Assembly: GCA_000746015.1 (NCBI GenBank)
Contig: JQKK01000005.1
Coordinates: forward strand, 62,001-126,000
Direction: 5' to 3'
Source of the DNA: Lachnospiraceae bacterium MA2020
GTDB taxonomy: Bacteria; Bacillota; Clostridia; Lachnospirales; Lachnospiraceae
DNA length: 64,000 nt
Shown here: one piece after another, positions 35,687 through 43,792 of the stretch
Position numbering within the stretch: position 1 is the first letter of the stretch
Layout: every line of letters starts with the position of its first letter
Made by a program: the position numbers and the translations under genes
Notes under the pieces: generated by a model
The model's database searches: none
The model's input: only the letters and a program-made list of their open reading frames with translations
Told to the model about the DNA's origin: nothing

Positions 35687-37726
35687 ATGGCAGACAAAGT
35701 AAACTCAAATGCAAAAAATAGTAAATCAAGGAGGCTTAAAAAAAGCATAAGTCAGACACTTCTTATGTGTTTAATGCCTATTATAGTAATAGGCATAGTT
35801 ATTATTATAGTTTTCCTTACGTTGAATGCAAAAAAATCCTTGACAGAAGTTGCCTGTATGGACCTGCAGGCGGAAACAAATGCCAATGCCCTTGAAATAG
35901 GCACTCCCTTCAGAATGCTCACGGCGAAGTTTGGTCAGTATTGCGATACTATGGAACAGATCCCGATGGAAGGTAATGAAGGCCTTCTTAAGTATATAGA
36001 GCCTTCTGCAAGCTATAGTGCGATTAAAAATACAGGTATCTTTGTGGGATTTGAAGACGATACTTATATATTTGCAAACCACACGGTAGAGGCTGACTCG
36101 TGGAAACCGACGGAACAGAAATGGTATCAGTCCGGTATCGGGCATGAGACTTTTGTAGAGCTTGATCCAGCAGTAGATCCTGCCAATAATGAACTCTGTA
36201 TTTCATTTGTCAGACAGAATGATTTTAATGATGGAAGGATAGGTGTCTGCGGGGCCAATGTTTATCTCACAGATATACAGGAAGCAGTAAGCGAGTTTAA
36301 GCCTATGAAGACAGGAGCGTCCATGATCATAGGAGGAGACTATATAATCGCATATTCAGATAGTTCCTTAAACGGAAAGCTTGTATCTGAAGTTGGAAAT
36401 GAATACTTAAATCAGATAAAGGCGCATATAGACTCTGATCCTGAAGAGGTTGTGGAGCTTTCAAAGGGCGGCACTGCAGGAAATGTCTATGTAGCTGCTT
36501 CTCCAATACAGGGAACTTCATGGATGCTTGTTTCGTCAGTTCCGGTAAAAGATGTAGAGGCAAATGCTAATCATTTCATGATGATAGCAATTATCGCAAT
36601 GATCATTCTTATACTTATAATAGTTACGGTGATCATAATTACTATAAAGCAGGTAATAACAAAACCTGTAAATGTCTTGTCAGAAGGTATCCTCAAGGTA
36701 TCGGGAGGCGACTTTACAACTGAGATGCCAAAGGACAACGGAGATGAGATAGGTCTTATTTGCCGCGAGATGGATACTTATGTCAAGACCATGAACAAGA
36801 CAATACACTCTATACGGGAAAAGGCTGAGCAGCTTAAAGCTGACTCTGATCTGTCACGGGAAGCATCCGGCAAGATGACAGGAGAGGCTAATGAGCAGTC
36901 TGAGTCAATGAGACAGATCCAGATGACTATGGATGATATCTCAAATGCGGTAAATGAGCTGGCAAATAATGCTACTCAGCTGGCAGGTGCAGTATCAGAT
37001 CTGACCAATAGCGGAAATAAGACAAATGACATTATGCTTGAGCTTGTAGATCAGGCTGATGTGGGACATCGTGATATGAACGCTGTACAGAAAAATATGG
37101 AGAGTATCACATCATCCATGCATGAGATGAATGATGTAGTAACAACTGTAGGAGAGTCAGCAGAGAAGATTACAGAGATTGTAGAAATGATAGACTCCAT
37201 ATCACAGCAGACTAATCTGCTCTCTCTCAATGCCAGCATAGAGGCAGCAAGAGCCGGAGAGGCTGGGCGCGGCTTTGCAGTTGTAGCTGACGAGATAGGC
37301 AAGCTAGCTCAGAACAGTCAGGAGTCGGCTAAAGAGATTAGTGATATCATTATGGAGATCACACAGCTCATTAAAAATCTTGCGGATAAGTCGCAGGAAA
37401 ACATGGATGCTATAAACCAAAATAATGAGGCTGTTATCCAGGCAGGTGTAAGTTTCAATAAGATCTTTGAAGAGCTTAATGCTACAGCAAAGACTATGCG
37501 AAATATGATAGGCATGATGGGCGAAGTAAATAATATCGCGGCATCTGTTGCAGCTATTTCAGAGGAACAGTCCGCAAGCTCGCAGGAGGTTACATCCACT
37601 ATTGCAAATCTTGCAGACAGCGCGCGTGAGATAGCAGGTGAGTCCAAGGGTGTCGAGGGCGCAGCAAATTCTGTTTCAGACTCTGCTATATCTATCAATG
37701 ATGAGCTTAGTAAATTTACTATCTGA
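35687..37726 (+). CDS. Methyl-accepting chemotaxis protein with Cache-type sensor
   Basis: 679-residue transmembrane chemoreceptor: basic N-terminus, TM1 (about 25-47), an extracytoplasmic double-Cache-like ligand domain (about 55-290), TM2 (about 297-322), HAMP (about 323-376) and a long cytoplasmic signalling domain. The hairpin tip [20 protein letters not shown] near residue 508 contacts CheA/CheW. There is no C-terminal CheR-docking pentapeptide. AAGGGGGG precedes the start. It closely resembles the receptor at 61805-63829 in the cytoplasmic part. Upstream, GACGATAA (35586-35593) is one base off the sigma-28 -10 box but lacks a matching -35. Confidence 0.93.
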   Translation: MADKVNSNAKNSKSRRLKKSISQTLLMCLMPIIVIGIVIIIVFLTLNAKKSLTEVACMDLQAETNANALEIGTPFRMLTAKFGQYCDTMEQIPMEGNEGLLKYIEPSASYSAIKNTGIFVGFEDDTYIFANHTVEADSWKPTEQKWYQSGIGHETFVELDPAVDPANNELCISFVRQNDFNDGRIGVCGANVYLTDIQEAVSEFKPMKTGASMIIGGDYIIAYSDSSLNGKLVSEVGNEYLNQIKAHIDSDPEEVVELSKGGTAGNVYVAASPIQGTSWMLVSSVPVKDVEANANHFMMIAIIAMIILILIIVTVIIITIKQVITKPVNVLSEGILKVSGGDFTTEMPKDNGDEIGLICREMDTYVKTMNKTIHSIREKAEQLKADSDLSREASGKMTGEANEQSESMRQIQMTMDDISNAVNELANNATQLAGAVSDLTNSGNKTNDIMLELVDQADVGHRDMNAVQKNMESITSSMHEMNDVVTTVGESAEKITEIVEMIDSISQQTNLLSLNASIEAARAGEAGRGFAVVADEIGKLAQNSQESAKEISDIIMEITQLIKNLADKSQENMDAINQNNEAVIQAGVSFNKIFEELNATAKTMRNMIGMMGEVNNIAASVAAISEEQSASSQEVTSTIANLADSAREIAGESKGVEGAANSVSDSAISINDELSKFTI

Positions 37727-37741
37727 TTTTATATGCTGTAG

Positions 37742-37773
37742 AGTGGTGTGTGCGATAGTACACACCACTTTGT
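37742..37773 (+). terminator. Rho-independent terminator
   Basis: AGTGGTGTGT (37742-37751) pairs with ACACACCACT-type arm at 37760-37769 with an 8-nt loop, followed by a T-rich stretch. Confidence 0.75.
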
Positions 37774-37841
37774 TATGTGTTATTTTTATTGACATCTGGG
37801 CTGATTTTGTATTAAAGTAAATCAAACGAAGGAGATACACT

Positions 37842-38789
37842 ATGGAAATAATAATTGCGGTTGGTTTACTTGTACTTGGATTTATTTTTCTGATAAAGGG
37901 AGCAGATTTTTTTGTTGATGGCGCCTCATCTGTTGCAAAGATGCTGAGAGTTCCGTCGCTTATCATTGGAATGACAATAGTAGCGATGGGGACGTCACTT
38001 CCGGAGCTGTCAGTCAGTGTGACTGCGTCACTCAACAATAGCAATGCGCTGGCTATAAGTAATGTCATTGGCTCAAATATGTTTAACCTGATGGTAGTGC
38101 TTGGAGCAGCAGCTTTGATTGCGCCGCTGAAGGTCGGCAAGGAAACTCTCAGACGCGACTATCCGTTTTCGGTCATCTGCTCAGTGCTACTCTTGATACT
38201 TGGCTTCATTGGGATGGAGCTTGGACGTATAGACGGCTTGATTTTCTTGGGTGCATTTGTCGGATTTTTGACCTACGAAGTCAGAAGTGCAGTGAAAGCA
38301 AGGAATGCTGCATCTTCTGAAGAAGTTGAAGATGCAAAGGTTCTTCCGGTTTGGCTTAGCATTATCTACATAGTTGGTGGTGCGACTGCAGTTAAGTTTG
38401 GTGGTGACTGGGTTGTAAACGGTGCGGTTACTATCGCCAAGGCTTTTGGACTTTCAGAAAACCTCATCGGACTTACAATAGTAGCGTGCGGAACATCACT
38501 TCCGGAGCTCGTCACATCAATCATGGCCGCAAGAAAGAACGAGCTTGATATGGCTATCGGAAATGTTGTAGGATCAAACGTCTTCAATGTACTTATGATA
38601 CTCGGCGTTGCCTCAGCCATCAGCCCGATACCTTTCATCAGTGAAAACATGATAGATATAGCGGTACTGCTTGGCTTTTCACTTCTGACATGGCTCTTCT
38701 GTAAGACAAATGAGTCCATCAGAAAGCGCGAAGGTGCAGCAATGCTCGTATGCTATTTTGTATATTTAGGATATATCTGTGTGAGATGA
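37842..38789 (+). CDS. Calcium/sodium exchanger, CaCA family (YrbG-like)
   Basis: 315-residue membrane antiporter with about ten helices and two inverted alpha-repeats. The first contains VAMGTSLPELSVSVTA near residue 46 and SNVIGSNMFNLMVVLG. The second contains VACGTSLPELVTSIMAA near 217 and GNVVGSNVFNVLMILG. The acidic residues of both GTSLPE motifs bind the transported cation. It exports Ca2+ or takes up Na+ in exchange, depending on gradients. AAGGAG precedes the start. It is probably monocistronic, between two terminators. Confidence 0.92.
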   Translation: MEIIIAVGLLVLGFIFLIKGADFFVDGASSVAKMLRVPSLIIGMTIVAMGTSLPELSVSVTASLNNSNALAISNVIGSNMFNLMVVLGAAALIAPLKVGKETLRRDYPFSVICSVLLLILGFIGMELGRIDGLIFLGAFVGFLTYEVRSAVKARNAASSEEVEDAKVLPVWLSIIYIVGGATAVKFGGDWVVNGAVTIAKAFGLSENLIGLTIVACGTSLPELVTSIMAARKNELDMAIGNVVGSNVFNVLMILGVASAISPIPFISENMIDIAVLLGFSLLTWLFCKTNESIRKREGAAMLVCYFVYLGYICVR

Positions 38790-38798
38790 TAAGACATG

Positions 38799-38834
38799 AC
38801 CCCCAGTTGGTATATGACCGACTGGGGGTTTTTG
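38799..38834 (+). terminator. Rho-independent terminator
   Basis: ACCCCCAGT (38799-38807) pairs with ACTGGGGGT (38821-38829), followed by TTTTT. Confidence 0.9.
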
Positions 38835-38838
38835 CAAC

Positions 38839-38957
38839 ATTTTCTTGACTTAGCCGTACGGAGAAATTTATAATAATTGTAGAAAATTTCTTCGTACGGC
38901 TAAATTTATGCTTAAAACTGAAAATATAGCCGTACGACTAAGGGGGATTGCTGTGAA
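38839..38957 (+). promoter_or_regulatory. Duplicated promoter/operator module, copy 1
   Basis: Collinear with 42724-42842, with four substitutions in 119 bp and no gaps. TTGACT (38845-38850) and TATAAT (38869-38874) are 18 bp apart. Operator-like sites share the core CCGTACG: one inside the promoter spacer (from 38851), one at 38886-38902 inverted to the first with one mismatch, and one at 38927-38940 just before AAGGGGG and a GTG (38953). Confidence 0.75.
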
Positions 38958-39063
38958 AATAATGGGGTATTCAACTAAGCTTAAAATTGCCTATATTCAG
39001 AAAAATCGTGGATTACGGGCTGCATGGCTTGATGTTTTGCTGCGTATTGTTTTTTTTTTTTGA
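38953..39063 (+). pseudogene. Vestigial short reading frame after promoter copy 1
   Basis: A GTG in the position of the HipB-like start codon of copy 2 opens a 36-codon frame (VKIMGYSTK...). After the first few codons it no longer resembles the repressor, apart from a weak AYIQK/GYTQK match. It is most simply a decayed remnant of a repressor gene; it may not be translated. Confidence 0.35.
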
Positions 39064-39195
39064 AAGATTTATAATTGTACTTGAATTTCGTACACAAATA
39101 CTTATTGTGAACCTAGAGTGCTTAATTAAGTGCGAAGTTTGGGTATTGTTACTTTTGACACGGTGTTTATTTTGTGAAGGGAAGGGATTTATTTA
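38958..39195 (+). promoter_or_regulatory. Intergenic region with a T12 tract inside a putative promoter of the BspA-like gene
   Basis: TTGTTT (39047-39052), 17 bp, TATAAT (39070-39075). A run of 12 T (39050-39061) fills most of the spacer. Directly downstream is an inverted TGTAC-N9-GTACA (39076-39094). The ribosome binding region AAGGGA lies about 8 bp before the start at 39196. Confidence 0.5.
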
Positions 39196-41505
39196 ATGAA
39201 CGGAGAGTTGAAGAGGGAAAAGAAGATGCGGAAGGCTGCAGTCGTACTTGCGGCAGCAATTGCAATGAGCAATTTGTCAGTAGCGACTACTGTCTATGCG
39301 GATGAAGTGTACGAAAGCGCATCAGAGGAAGTAACTACTAATGCAGTTTCACAGAAGGAAGCTGATTTGTCAAATGATGGTGACAAATCTGTACTTGGTG
39401 ATTTTGATGCAAAAACAGGTAAGCTCACAATATATCCCAGTGGAACCGGAAGTCATGTGATGGGTGGGCTTGGGTACAATGGCAGTTGTCATTTATTTTT
39501 AAGGTTTAAAAGTGTATCAGCGGATGACATAAAGGAAGTTGTGGTTAGGCAAAAGAATGGTGTGAAGGTCAAGGCCTCAGAAGATTTTAACTCAGGGTTT
39601 TCAGAATTCAGGAACATGGTAAGTGCAGATCTCAGTGGTCTTGATACCTCTGAGGTGAAATCAATGTATGATATGTTTGGCGGCTGCAATTCTTTGGAAA
39701 ACGTGAATCTCAGTGGTCTAGACACATCTAATGTGGAATCAATGGGGCGAATGTTCTTGGGATGTAAATCTTTGAAGAATATCGATTTAAGTAGTTTTAA
39801 TACATCAAAAGTTACAGATATGACATGTATGTTTGCTGGCTGCGAATCATTGACAGCTCTTGATCTGAGTAATTTTGATACATCAAATGTTACTGATATG
39901 AGCATTATGTTTCATAACTGTCTTTCATTGACGGAGCTTGATTTGAGCAAGTTCAATACATCAAATGTTACTAATATGGAAAGCATGTTTAACTGTCCTT
40001 CATTGACAGCGCTTAATCTGAGTAATTTTGACACATCAAATGTTACTGATATGAGCCTTATGTTTGGTGGGTGCAAGTCATTGACCAGGCTTGATGTGAG
40101 CAAGCTCAATACATCAAATGTTACTGATATGAGTGAAATGTTTTGGAATTGTCCATCTTTGATTACTCTTGATCTGAGCAATTTTGACACATCAAATGTT
40201 ACTGATATGCACAATATGTTTCATTATTGCGATGCATTAAAAAGCATAGATATAAGTAGCTTTGACACATCAAATGTTACTAATATGAGAACTATGTTTT
40301 ATGAGTGCAGATCATTGACTGATGTTGATGTGAGCAAGTTCAATACCTCAAATGTTACGGATATGGGGTTTATGTTTAGCCAATGCGAATCATTGCCTGC
40401 TCTTGATTTAAGTAAATTTGATACATCAAATGTTACTGGTATGGATGCTATGTTTCAAAAATGTGAGGCATTAAAAAGCATAGATATAAGTAGCTTTGAC
40501 ACATCAAATGTTACGGATATGAGTACTATGTTTAATGGGTGTGAGTCATTGACCGAGCTTGATTTGAGTAAATTTGATACATTAAAAGTGACTGATATGC
40601 ACTATATGTTTAACAGTTGCGAGTCATTAAAGAATCTTGATATAAGCAATTTTGATATGTCATCTGTTAAAAATACGGAGGAAATGTTTAGGGACACCAA
40701 AGAGCTCACAACACTTAAGAGCCCTGTAAAGGCAATTGCCGGTGTATATCTGGGCAAGGAATTTCATGATGCCGAAGGCAATAAGTATACAGATCTTCCA
40801 CTTACAGGAAAGACTTTATATTCGGGAGAAGCTAAAGAAGAACCGTCGGATCCAACAAACCCGGAAAATCCAGAAAATCCAGAGAATCCGGAAAACCCTG
40901 TAAACCCAGAAAAACCGGAAAAACCTGTAACCCCAGAAAATCCAGACAAATCCGTAAGCGATAATTCCCAGTCATCAAATGACAAAGTAGTTCCAAAGGA
41001 AGTTACTGCAGGAACACATGCTATAAAGGTAAGTTTCAATGAAACTCCTGCATTTGCCGGAAGAAAGCTTACGGCGGCTGACTTTATACAGGACTTTACG
41101 CTTGATGGTAAAACTTACAGTGCGGCTGACATTAAGGTAAAAGTTACGGGTGGAAAGAATGTCGGAGACAAGATTACAGTTTCAATAAAAAAGATCAAGG
41201 GACTTGACAGCACGACCAATAAAGAAGTTAAAGGAACCGTAATCGGTGACGCAACTATTCGTGCGATCCAGGCAAGTGAAATTGTGAATGCCAAAGGAAA
41301 CTACACAAAAGAAGGTCAGGTTCTTATAAAGACAAAGAAGGATGGCAGCATCAAGAACGTAAAAGTTCTTGTTTCAAAGAAGGGTAAGTATTCTTCGGAT
41401 ACTGCATCCAAAGTCGTGAAAGTAAAAGGATGGAGCTATGATGCATCCTCAAAAGTCCTTTCATTTGACGGCTCCCAGCTTACAGGCTCGGTTAAAGTAA
41501 ACTGA
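39196..41505 (+). CDS. BspA-like leucine-rich-repeat surface protein
   Basis: 769-residue secreted protein. The signal peptide is about residues 1-36 (basic MNGELKREKKMRK, hydrophobic core, VYA). About 14 BspA-type repeats (PF03382/DUF285 class) of roughly 24 residues follow from about 135 to 500, each with a pattern like F(D/N)TSNVTDMSxMF and a Cys-x-SL step. Then come a Pro-Glu-Asn linker (about 553-595) and a C-terminal beta-rich domain of about 160 residues. No LPXTG motif is seen. BspA proteins act in adhesion and biofilm formation. An alternative start at 39226 (MRKAAVV) would also give a good signal peptide. Repeat units are near-identical in DNA. Confidence 0.88.
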   Translation: MNGELKREKKMRKAAVVLAAAIAMSNLSVATTVYADEVYESASEEVTTNAVSQKEADLSNDGDKSVLGDFDAKTGKLTIYPSGTGSHVMGGLGYNGSCHLFLRFKSVSADDIKEVVVRQKNGVKVKASEDFNSGFSEFRNMVSADLSGLDTSEVKSMYDMFGGCNSLENVNLSGLDTSNVESMGRMFLGCKSLKNIDLSSFNTSKVTDMTCMFAGCESLTALDLSNFDTSNVTDMSIMFHNCLSLTELDLSKFNTSNVTNMESMFNCPSLTALNLSNFDTSNVTDMSLMFGGCKSLTRLDVSKLNTSNVTDMSEMFWNCPSLITLDLSNFDTSNVTDMHNMFHYCDALKSIDISSFDTSNVTNMRTMFYECRSLTDVDVSKFNTSNVTDMGFMFSQCESLPALDLSKFDTSNVTGMDAMFQKCEALKSIDISSFDTSNVTDMSTMFNGCESLTELDLSKFDTLKVTDMHYMFNSCESLKNLDISNFDMSSVKNTEEMFRDTKELTTLKSPVKAIAGVYLGKEFHDAEGNKYTDLPLTGKTLYSGEAKEEPSDPTNPENPENPENPENPVNPEKPEKPVTPENPDKSVSDNSQSSNDKVVPKEVTAGTHAIKVSFNETPAFAGRKLTAADFIQDFTLDGKTYSAADIKVKVTGGKNVGDKITVSIKKIKGLDSTTNKEVKGTVIGDATIRAIQASEIVNAKGNYTKEGQVLIKTKKDGSIKNVKVLVSKKGKYSSDTASKVVKVKGWSYDASSKVLSFDGSQLTGSVKVN
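39595..40700 (+). repeat. Tandem leucine-rich-repeat coding units
   Basis: About 14 units of roughly 72-75 bp sharing the core GACACATCAAATGTTACTGA with few changes. They could recombine to alter the repeat number of the surface protein. Confidence 0.85.
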
Positions 41506-41519
41506 TAAATACGAAAAGT

Positions 41520-41555
41520 GTGGCTGTCGCAAAAAAAGTGCGGCAGCCACTTACT
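41520..41555 (+). terminator. Probable terminator of the BspA-like gene
   Basis: GTGGCTGTCGC (41520-41530) pairs with GCGGCAGCCAC (41540-41550) with one U-G pair. Only a weak T-tract follows. Confidence 0.65.
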
Positions 41556-41602
41556 ATATCAAGGTGTTTGTCGCCTGCCTTTAATATATAAGATTATAGT
41601 GA

Positions 41603-41650
41603 ATTATATTTTTTTATATGATATTATATTTTTATAAGAATAATTATATT
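41603..41650 (+). repeat. Three direct repeats ATTATATT at exact 20-bp spacing upstream of the ATPase gene
   Basis: ATTATATT starts at 41603, 41623 and 41643, about two helical turns apart, ending just before the ribosome binding site TGGAGG. The same arrangement recurs at 43136, 43156 and 43176 in a decayed copy. Confidence 0.6.
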
Positions 41651-41664
41651 TTCTGGAGGAAAAT

Positions 41665-42708
41665 ATGGCAGTAAAGAATCCGTATGTTATAACATTTGGA
41701 AGAATACCGAGGCAATATATAAGCAGAGATATATTGATAGATGAGATAATAGAGGCTCTTGATAATGATGAAGCAGGCGAGCAGGCATTTAAATTGACAG
41801 GAATAAGAGGAACCGGGAAGACAGTTACACTTACTGCAATAGAAAATGAAATAAGAGAAGACAGAAACTGGATTGTTATAGATTTAAAATCTAATTCGGA
41901 TATTACATCGGATCTGGTTGCAAATCTATATAGTGACGTGCCTTTTCTGACAAAGTTTGTAGATGCAGATCTGAATTTATCTGCGTTTGGAATAGGAATA
42001 AATATCTCAAATAAGAGTCCTGTTGCAAGTATTGATGTGGCGTTAAAAAAATTGATGCAAGAAGTTAGGAAGCAAAAGAAAAAAGTATTAGTCGTAATAG
42101 ATGAAGCTAGAAAAACTGATGCTATGCTTGATTTTATTCAGGAATTCCAGATTCTTATAAGAGAAGAACTTCCGCTTTATATGATAATTGCGGGATTGTA
42201 TGAAGATATCGAAAGCATTGAAAATTCTGACGGATTAACGTTCTTTTTGCGTGCATCAAAATATGAAATGAAACCGCTAAGTATAAGGATAATCAAAGAA
42301 GACTATAAGAAAACATTAGGGTTGTCAGATGAGGTTGCAGCGGACCTGGCAGAGATGACAAAAGGCTATGCTTTTGCATATCAGGCATTTGGAAAATATA
42401 TGTGGCAGTCAGGAGATAAGGATATTTCAGATTTTGTTATAGCACAGGTTGACGAAGCACTATCGGAAAAAGTATATAATAAAATCTGGAGTGAACTGAG
42501 ACCGAAAGACAAATGGTATCTGAGTTTCATAATTCAGAAAGACAAAATGACAGCATCAGAATTGCTGGAAATAACTAAAACAAAGCATAATGAATGGAGT
42601 GAGCCTAGAAAGCGCTTGATAGAAAAGGGGATAATTGACGGTTCAAAACGCGGAGTGATAGCCATAAAACTTCCAAGATTTAAAGAGTATGTTGAAAATC
42701 AGGAGTGA
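41665..42708 (+). CDS. AAA/STAND-like ATPase of the archaeal-ATPase type
   Basis: 347-residue cytoplasmic ATP-binding protein. Walker A is GIRGTGKT near residues 46-53, Walker B is KVLVVIDEA near 139-147, and a sensor-like IIAGLYEDI follows near 175. A helical lid and a C-terminal winged-helix-like region (about 290-345) close the protein. The family resembles COG1672/AAA_16-type ATPases, often multicopy in Lachnospiraceae, with no settled function. TGGAGG precedes the start, behind three phased ATTATATT repeats. It lies between the BspA-like gene and a HipB-like repressor, and a truncated remnant of its own 5' end occurs 1.5 kb downstream. Confidence 0.8.
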   Translation: MAVKNPYVITFGRIPRQYISRDILIDEIIEALDNDEAGEQAFKLTGIRGTGKTVTLTAIENEIREDRNWIVIDLKSNSDITSDLVANLYSDVPFLTKFVDADLNLSAFGIGINISNKSPVASIDVALKKLMQEVRKQKKKVLVVIDEARKTDAMLDFIQEFQILIREELPLYMIIAGLYEDIESIENSDGLTFFLRASKYEMKPLSIRIIKEDYKKTLGLSDEVAADLAEMTKGYAFAYQAFGKYMWQSGDKDISDFVIAQVDEALSEKVYNKIWSELRPKDKWYLSFIIQKDKMTASELLEITKTKHNEWSEPRKRLIEKGIIDGSKRGVIAIKLPRFKEYVENQE

Positions 42709-42723
42709 AGGTGTTCAGATATT

Positions 42724-42842
42724 ATTTTCTTGACTTAGCCGTACGGAGAAATCTATAATAATTGTAGAAAATTTCTTCGTACGGCTAAATTTATGCTTAA
42801 AACTAAAAATAAAGCCGTACGCCTAAGGGGGATTGCTGTGAA
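42724..42842 (+). promoter_or_regulatory. Duplicated promoter/operator module, copy 2, driving the HipB-like gene
   Basis: TTGACT (42730-42735), 18 bp, TATAAT (42754-42759). CCGTACG operator cores lie in the spacer, at 42771-42787 (inverted) and at 42812-42825. The module ends in AAGGGGG and the GTG start of the repressor. Site placement is typical of autorepression. Confidence 0.78.
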
Positions 42843-43059
42843 GATTAATAATTCTCAAGATTTCGGAAAAATGCTAAGAAAAAGGCGAAAGCAGCTGGGA
42901 TATACTCAGAAATATTTATCGGATTTTACAGGTTTTAGTGTAAGCTTTATTTCTGACCTGGAGAATGGCAAAGAAACAATTGAAATCGGAAGAGCATTTA
43001 AGCTTGCTAATTCATTGGGATTTGATATTGAGCTGAACGAGAGAGGTACACATAAATGA
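42838..43059 (+). CDS. HipB-like XRE family repressor
   Basis: 73-residue helix-turn-helix protein. GTG at 42838 is preferred because AAGGGGG lies 7 bp upstream; an in-frame ATG at 42793 would place operators inside the coding region. The HTH core is LGYTQKYLSDFTGFSVSFIS with DLENGKET after it, and the tail ANSLGFDIELNERG resembles HipB proteins. No HipA-type kinase follows directly: a decayed region and a different HTH/HipA-like pair come next. It probably represses its own promoter via the CCGTACG sites, and perhaps copy 1 before the BspA-like gene. Confidence 0.82.
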   Translation: MKINNSQDFGKMLRKRRKQLGYTQKYLSDFTGFSVSFISDLENGKETIEIGRAFKLANSLGFDIELNERGTHK

Positions 43060-43246
43060 GAAATCTGACGAAATGAGAGACAGTATCATAAATAGTGGCG
43101 GATTCAGGAGATGTTAATATATAAGATTATACTGAATTATATTTTTTTATATATTATTATATTTTTTTTAGGGGAATTATATTTTTTCGGGAGAAAAATA
43201 TCGATTGGAAGAATACCTAAGCTTAAAGTAAATTAATGTGAAAAAT

Positions 43247-43280
43247 CCTAGGTCATGGATTTCCGTGACCTAGGGTTTTT
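43247..43280 (+). terminator. Rho-independent terminator
   Basis: CCTAGGTCATGG (43247-43258), loop ATTT, CCGTGACCTAGG (43263-43274), then GTTTTT. The flanking AGTAAATTAATGT and stem resemble the terminator at 46255-46305. Confidence 0.85.
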
Positions 43281-43287
43281 CTATATA

Positions 43288-43373
43288 TTGCTTTTTTATC
43301 TGAAAGAATTATAATTATAATATAAAGTAACCATATTGGATACAAATTATAATTTGATAACCAAATAGGGTAT
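43288..43373 (+). promoter_or_regulatory. Promoter and two operator-like direct repeats before the HTH/HipA-like pair
   Basis: TTGCTT (43288-43293), 16 bp, TATAAT (43310-43315). TAACCATATTGGATAC (43328-43343) and TAACCAAATAGGGTAT (43358-43373) are direct repeats 30 bp apart, each itself a loose TAACC-N5-GGATA palindrome. Confidence 0.6.
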
Positions 43374-43384
43374 AGGTGTAAAGT

Positions 43385-43789
43385 ATGAATTTATTGGTGC
43401 GTGAATTGAGAGAATCAACCGGAATGACACAGAAAGCGTTTGCTGAGTTGTTTGATATTCCGCTAAGTACGTTGAGAAAGTGGGAGCAGGGGGAGGCATC
43501 TCCACCTCCGTATGTTGTCAGGATGATGGCTCGTCTTTTGCCATTTGAGAGAGTAGATTTGAAAGAGATAAATAGCAAAAAAGGGCATAAGTATTATTAT
43601 GACAATGCGAAAAAAATATTGATGGATTCGAAGGGAAATTCTATAAACATTGAGGAAAGCATAGAGGGGGTTAAAGAAGAAAATCTGCCAATATATGTTG
43701 AGGATTTATTTGAAGCTTTTTATGAAATTCAAGAGAGATTTAACAGAGATCTTAGATTTGACAGGGAAGAAGATATTATATGGAGTTAA
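43385..43789 (+). CDS. Helix-turn-helix antitoxin-like regulator
   Basis: 134-residue protein. The N-terminal HTH (about 1-55) includes GMTQKAFAELFDIPLSTLRKW, followed by EQGEASPPPYVVRMMARLL as in antitoxin-type XRE/MqsA-like domains. The C-terminal half is acidic and unrecognised. The stop is 3 bp before the HipA-like gene, so the two are co-expressed. It is the likely DNA-binding and neutralising partner of the kinase and probably binds the TAACC repeats in its promoter. Confidence 0.8.
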   Translation: MNLLVRELRESTGMTQKAFAELFDIPLSTLRKWEQGEASPPPYVVRMMARLLPFERVDLKEINSKKGHKYYYDNAKKILMDSKGNSINIEESIEGVKEENLPIYVEDLFEAFYEIQERFNRDLRFDREEDIIWS

Positions 43790-43792
43790 TAT

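Larger units (their letters stand above)
43060..43384 (+). other. Gene-free interval with a decayed ATPase-gene remnant, terminator and promoter
   Basis: 43115-43216 aligns with the 5' region of the ATPase gene (41582-41714): the same TAATATATAAGATTATA start, three ATTATATT repeats at 20-bp spacing, GGGAG site, then GGAAGAATACC, but the ATG has become ATC and about 32 bp are missing. From 43211 it instead matches the 3' part of the HipA-like gene (AGAATACCTAAGCTTAA, also at 44901-44917). Terminator and promoter elements follow and are listed separately. Confidence 0.6.

Noticed and set aside
39595-40700. Regular repeats of about 72 bp that might suggest a CRISPR-like array
   Set aside because: The units are in frame, encode BspA leucine-rich repeats, and have no variable spacer/constant repeat alternation.
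41603-41650. Plasmid-type replication origin with iterons
   Set aside because: Only three short AT-rich repeats, no Rep gene and no DnaA boxes; a regulatory role next to the ATPase gene is simpler.
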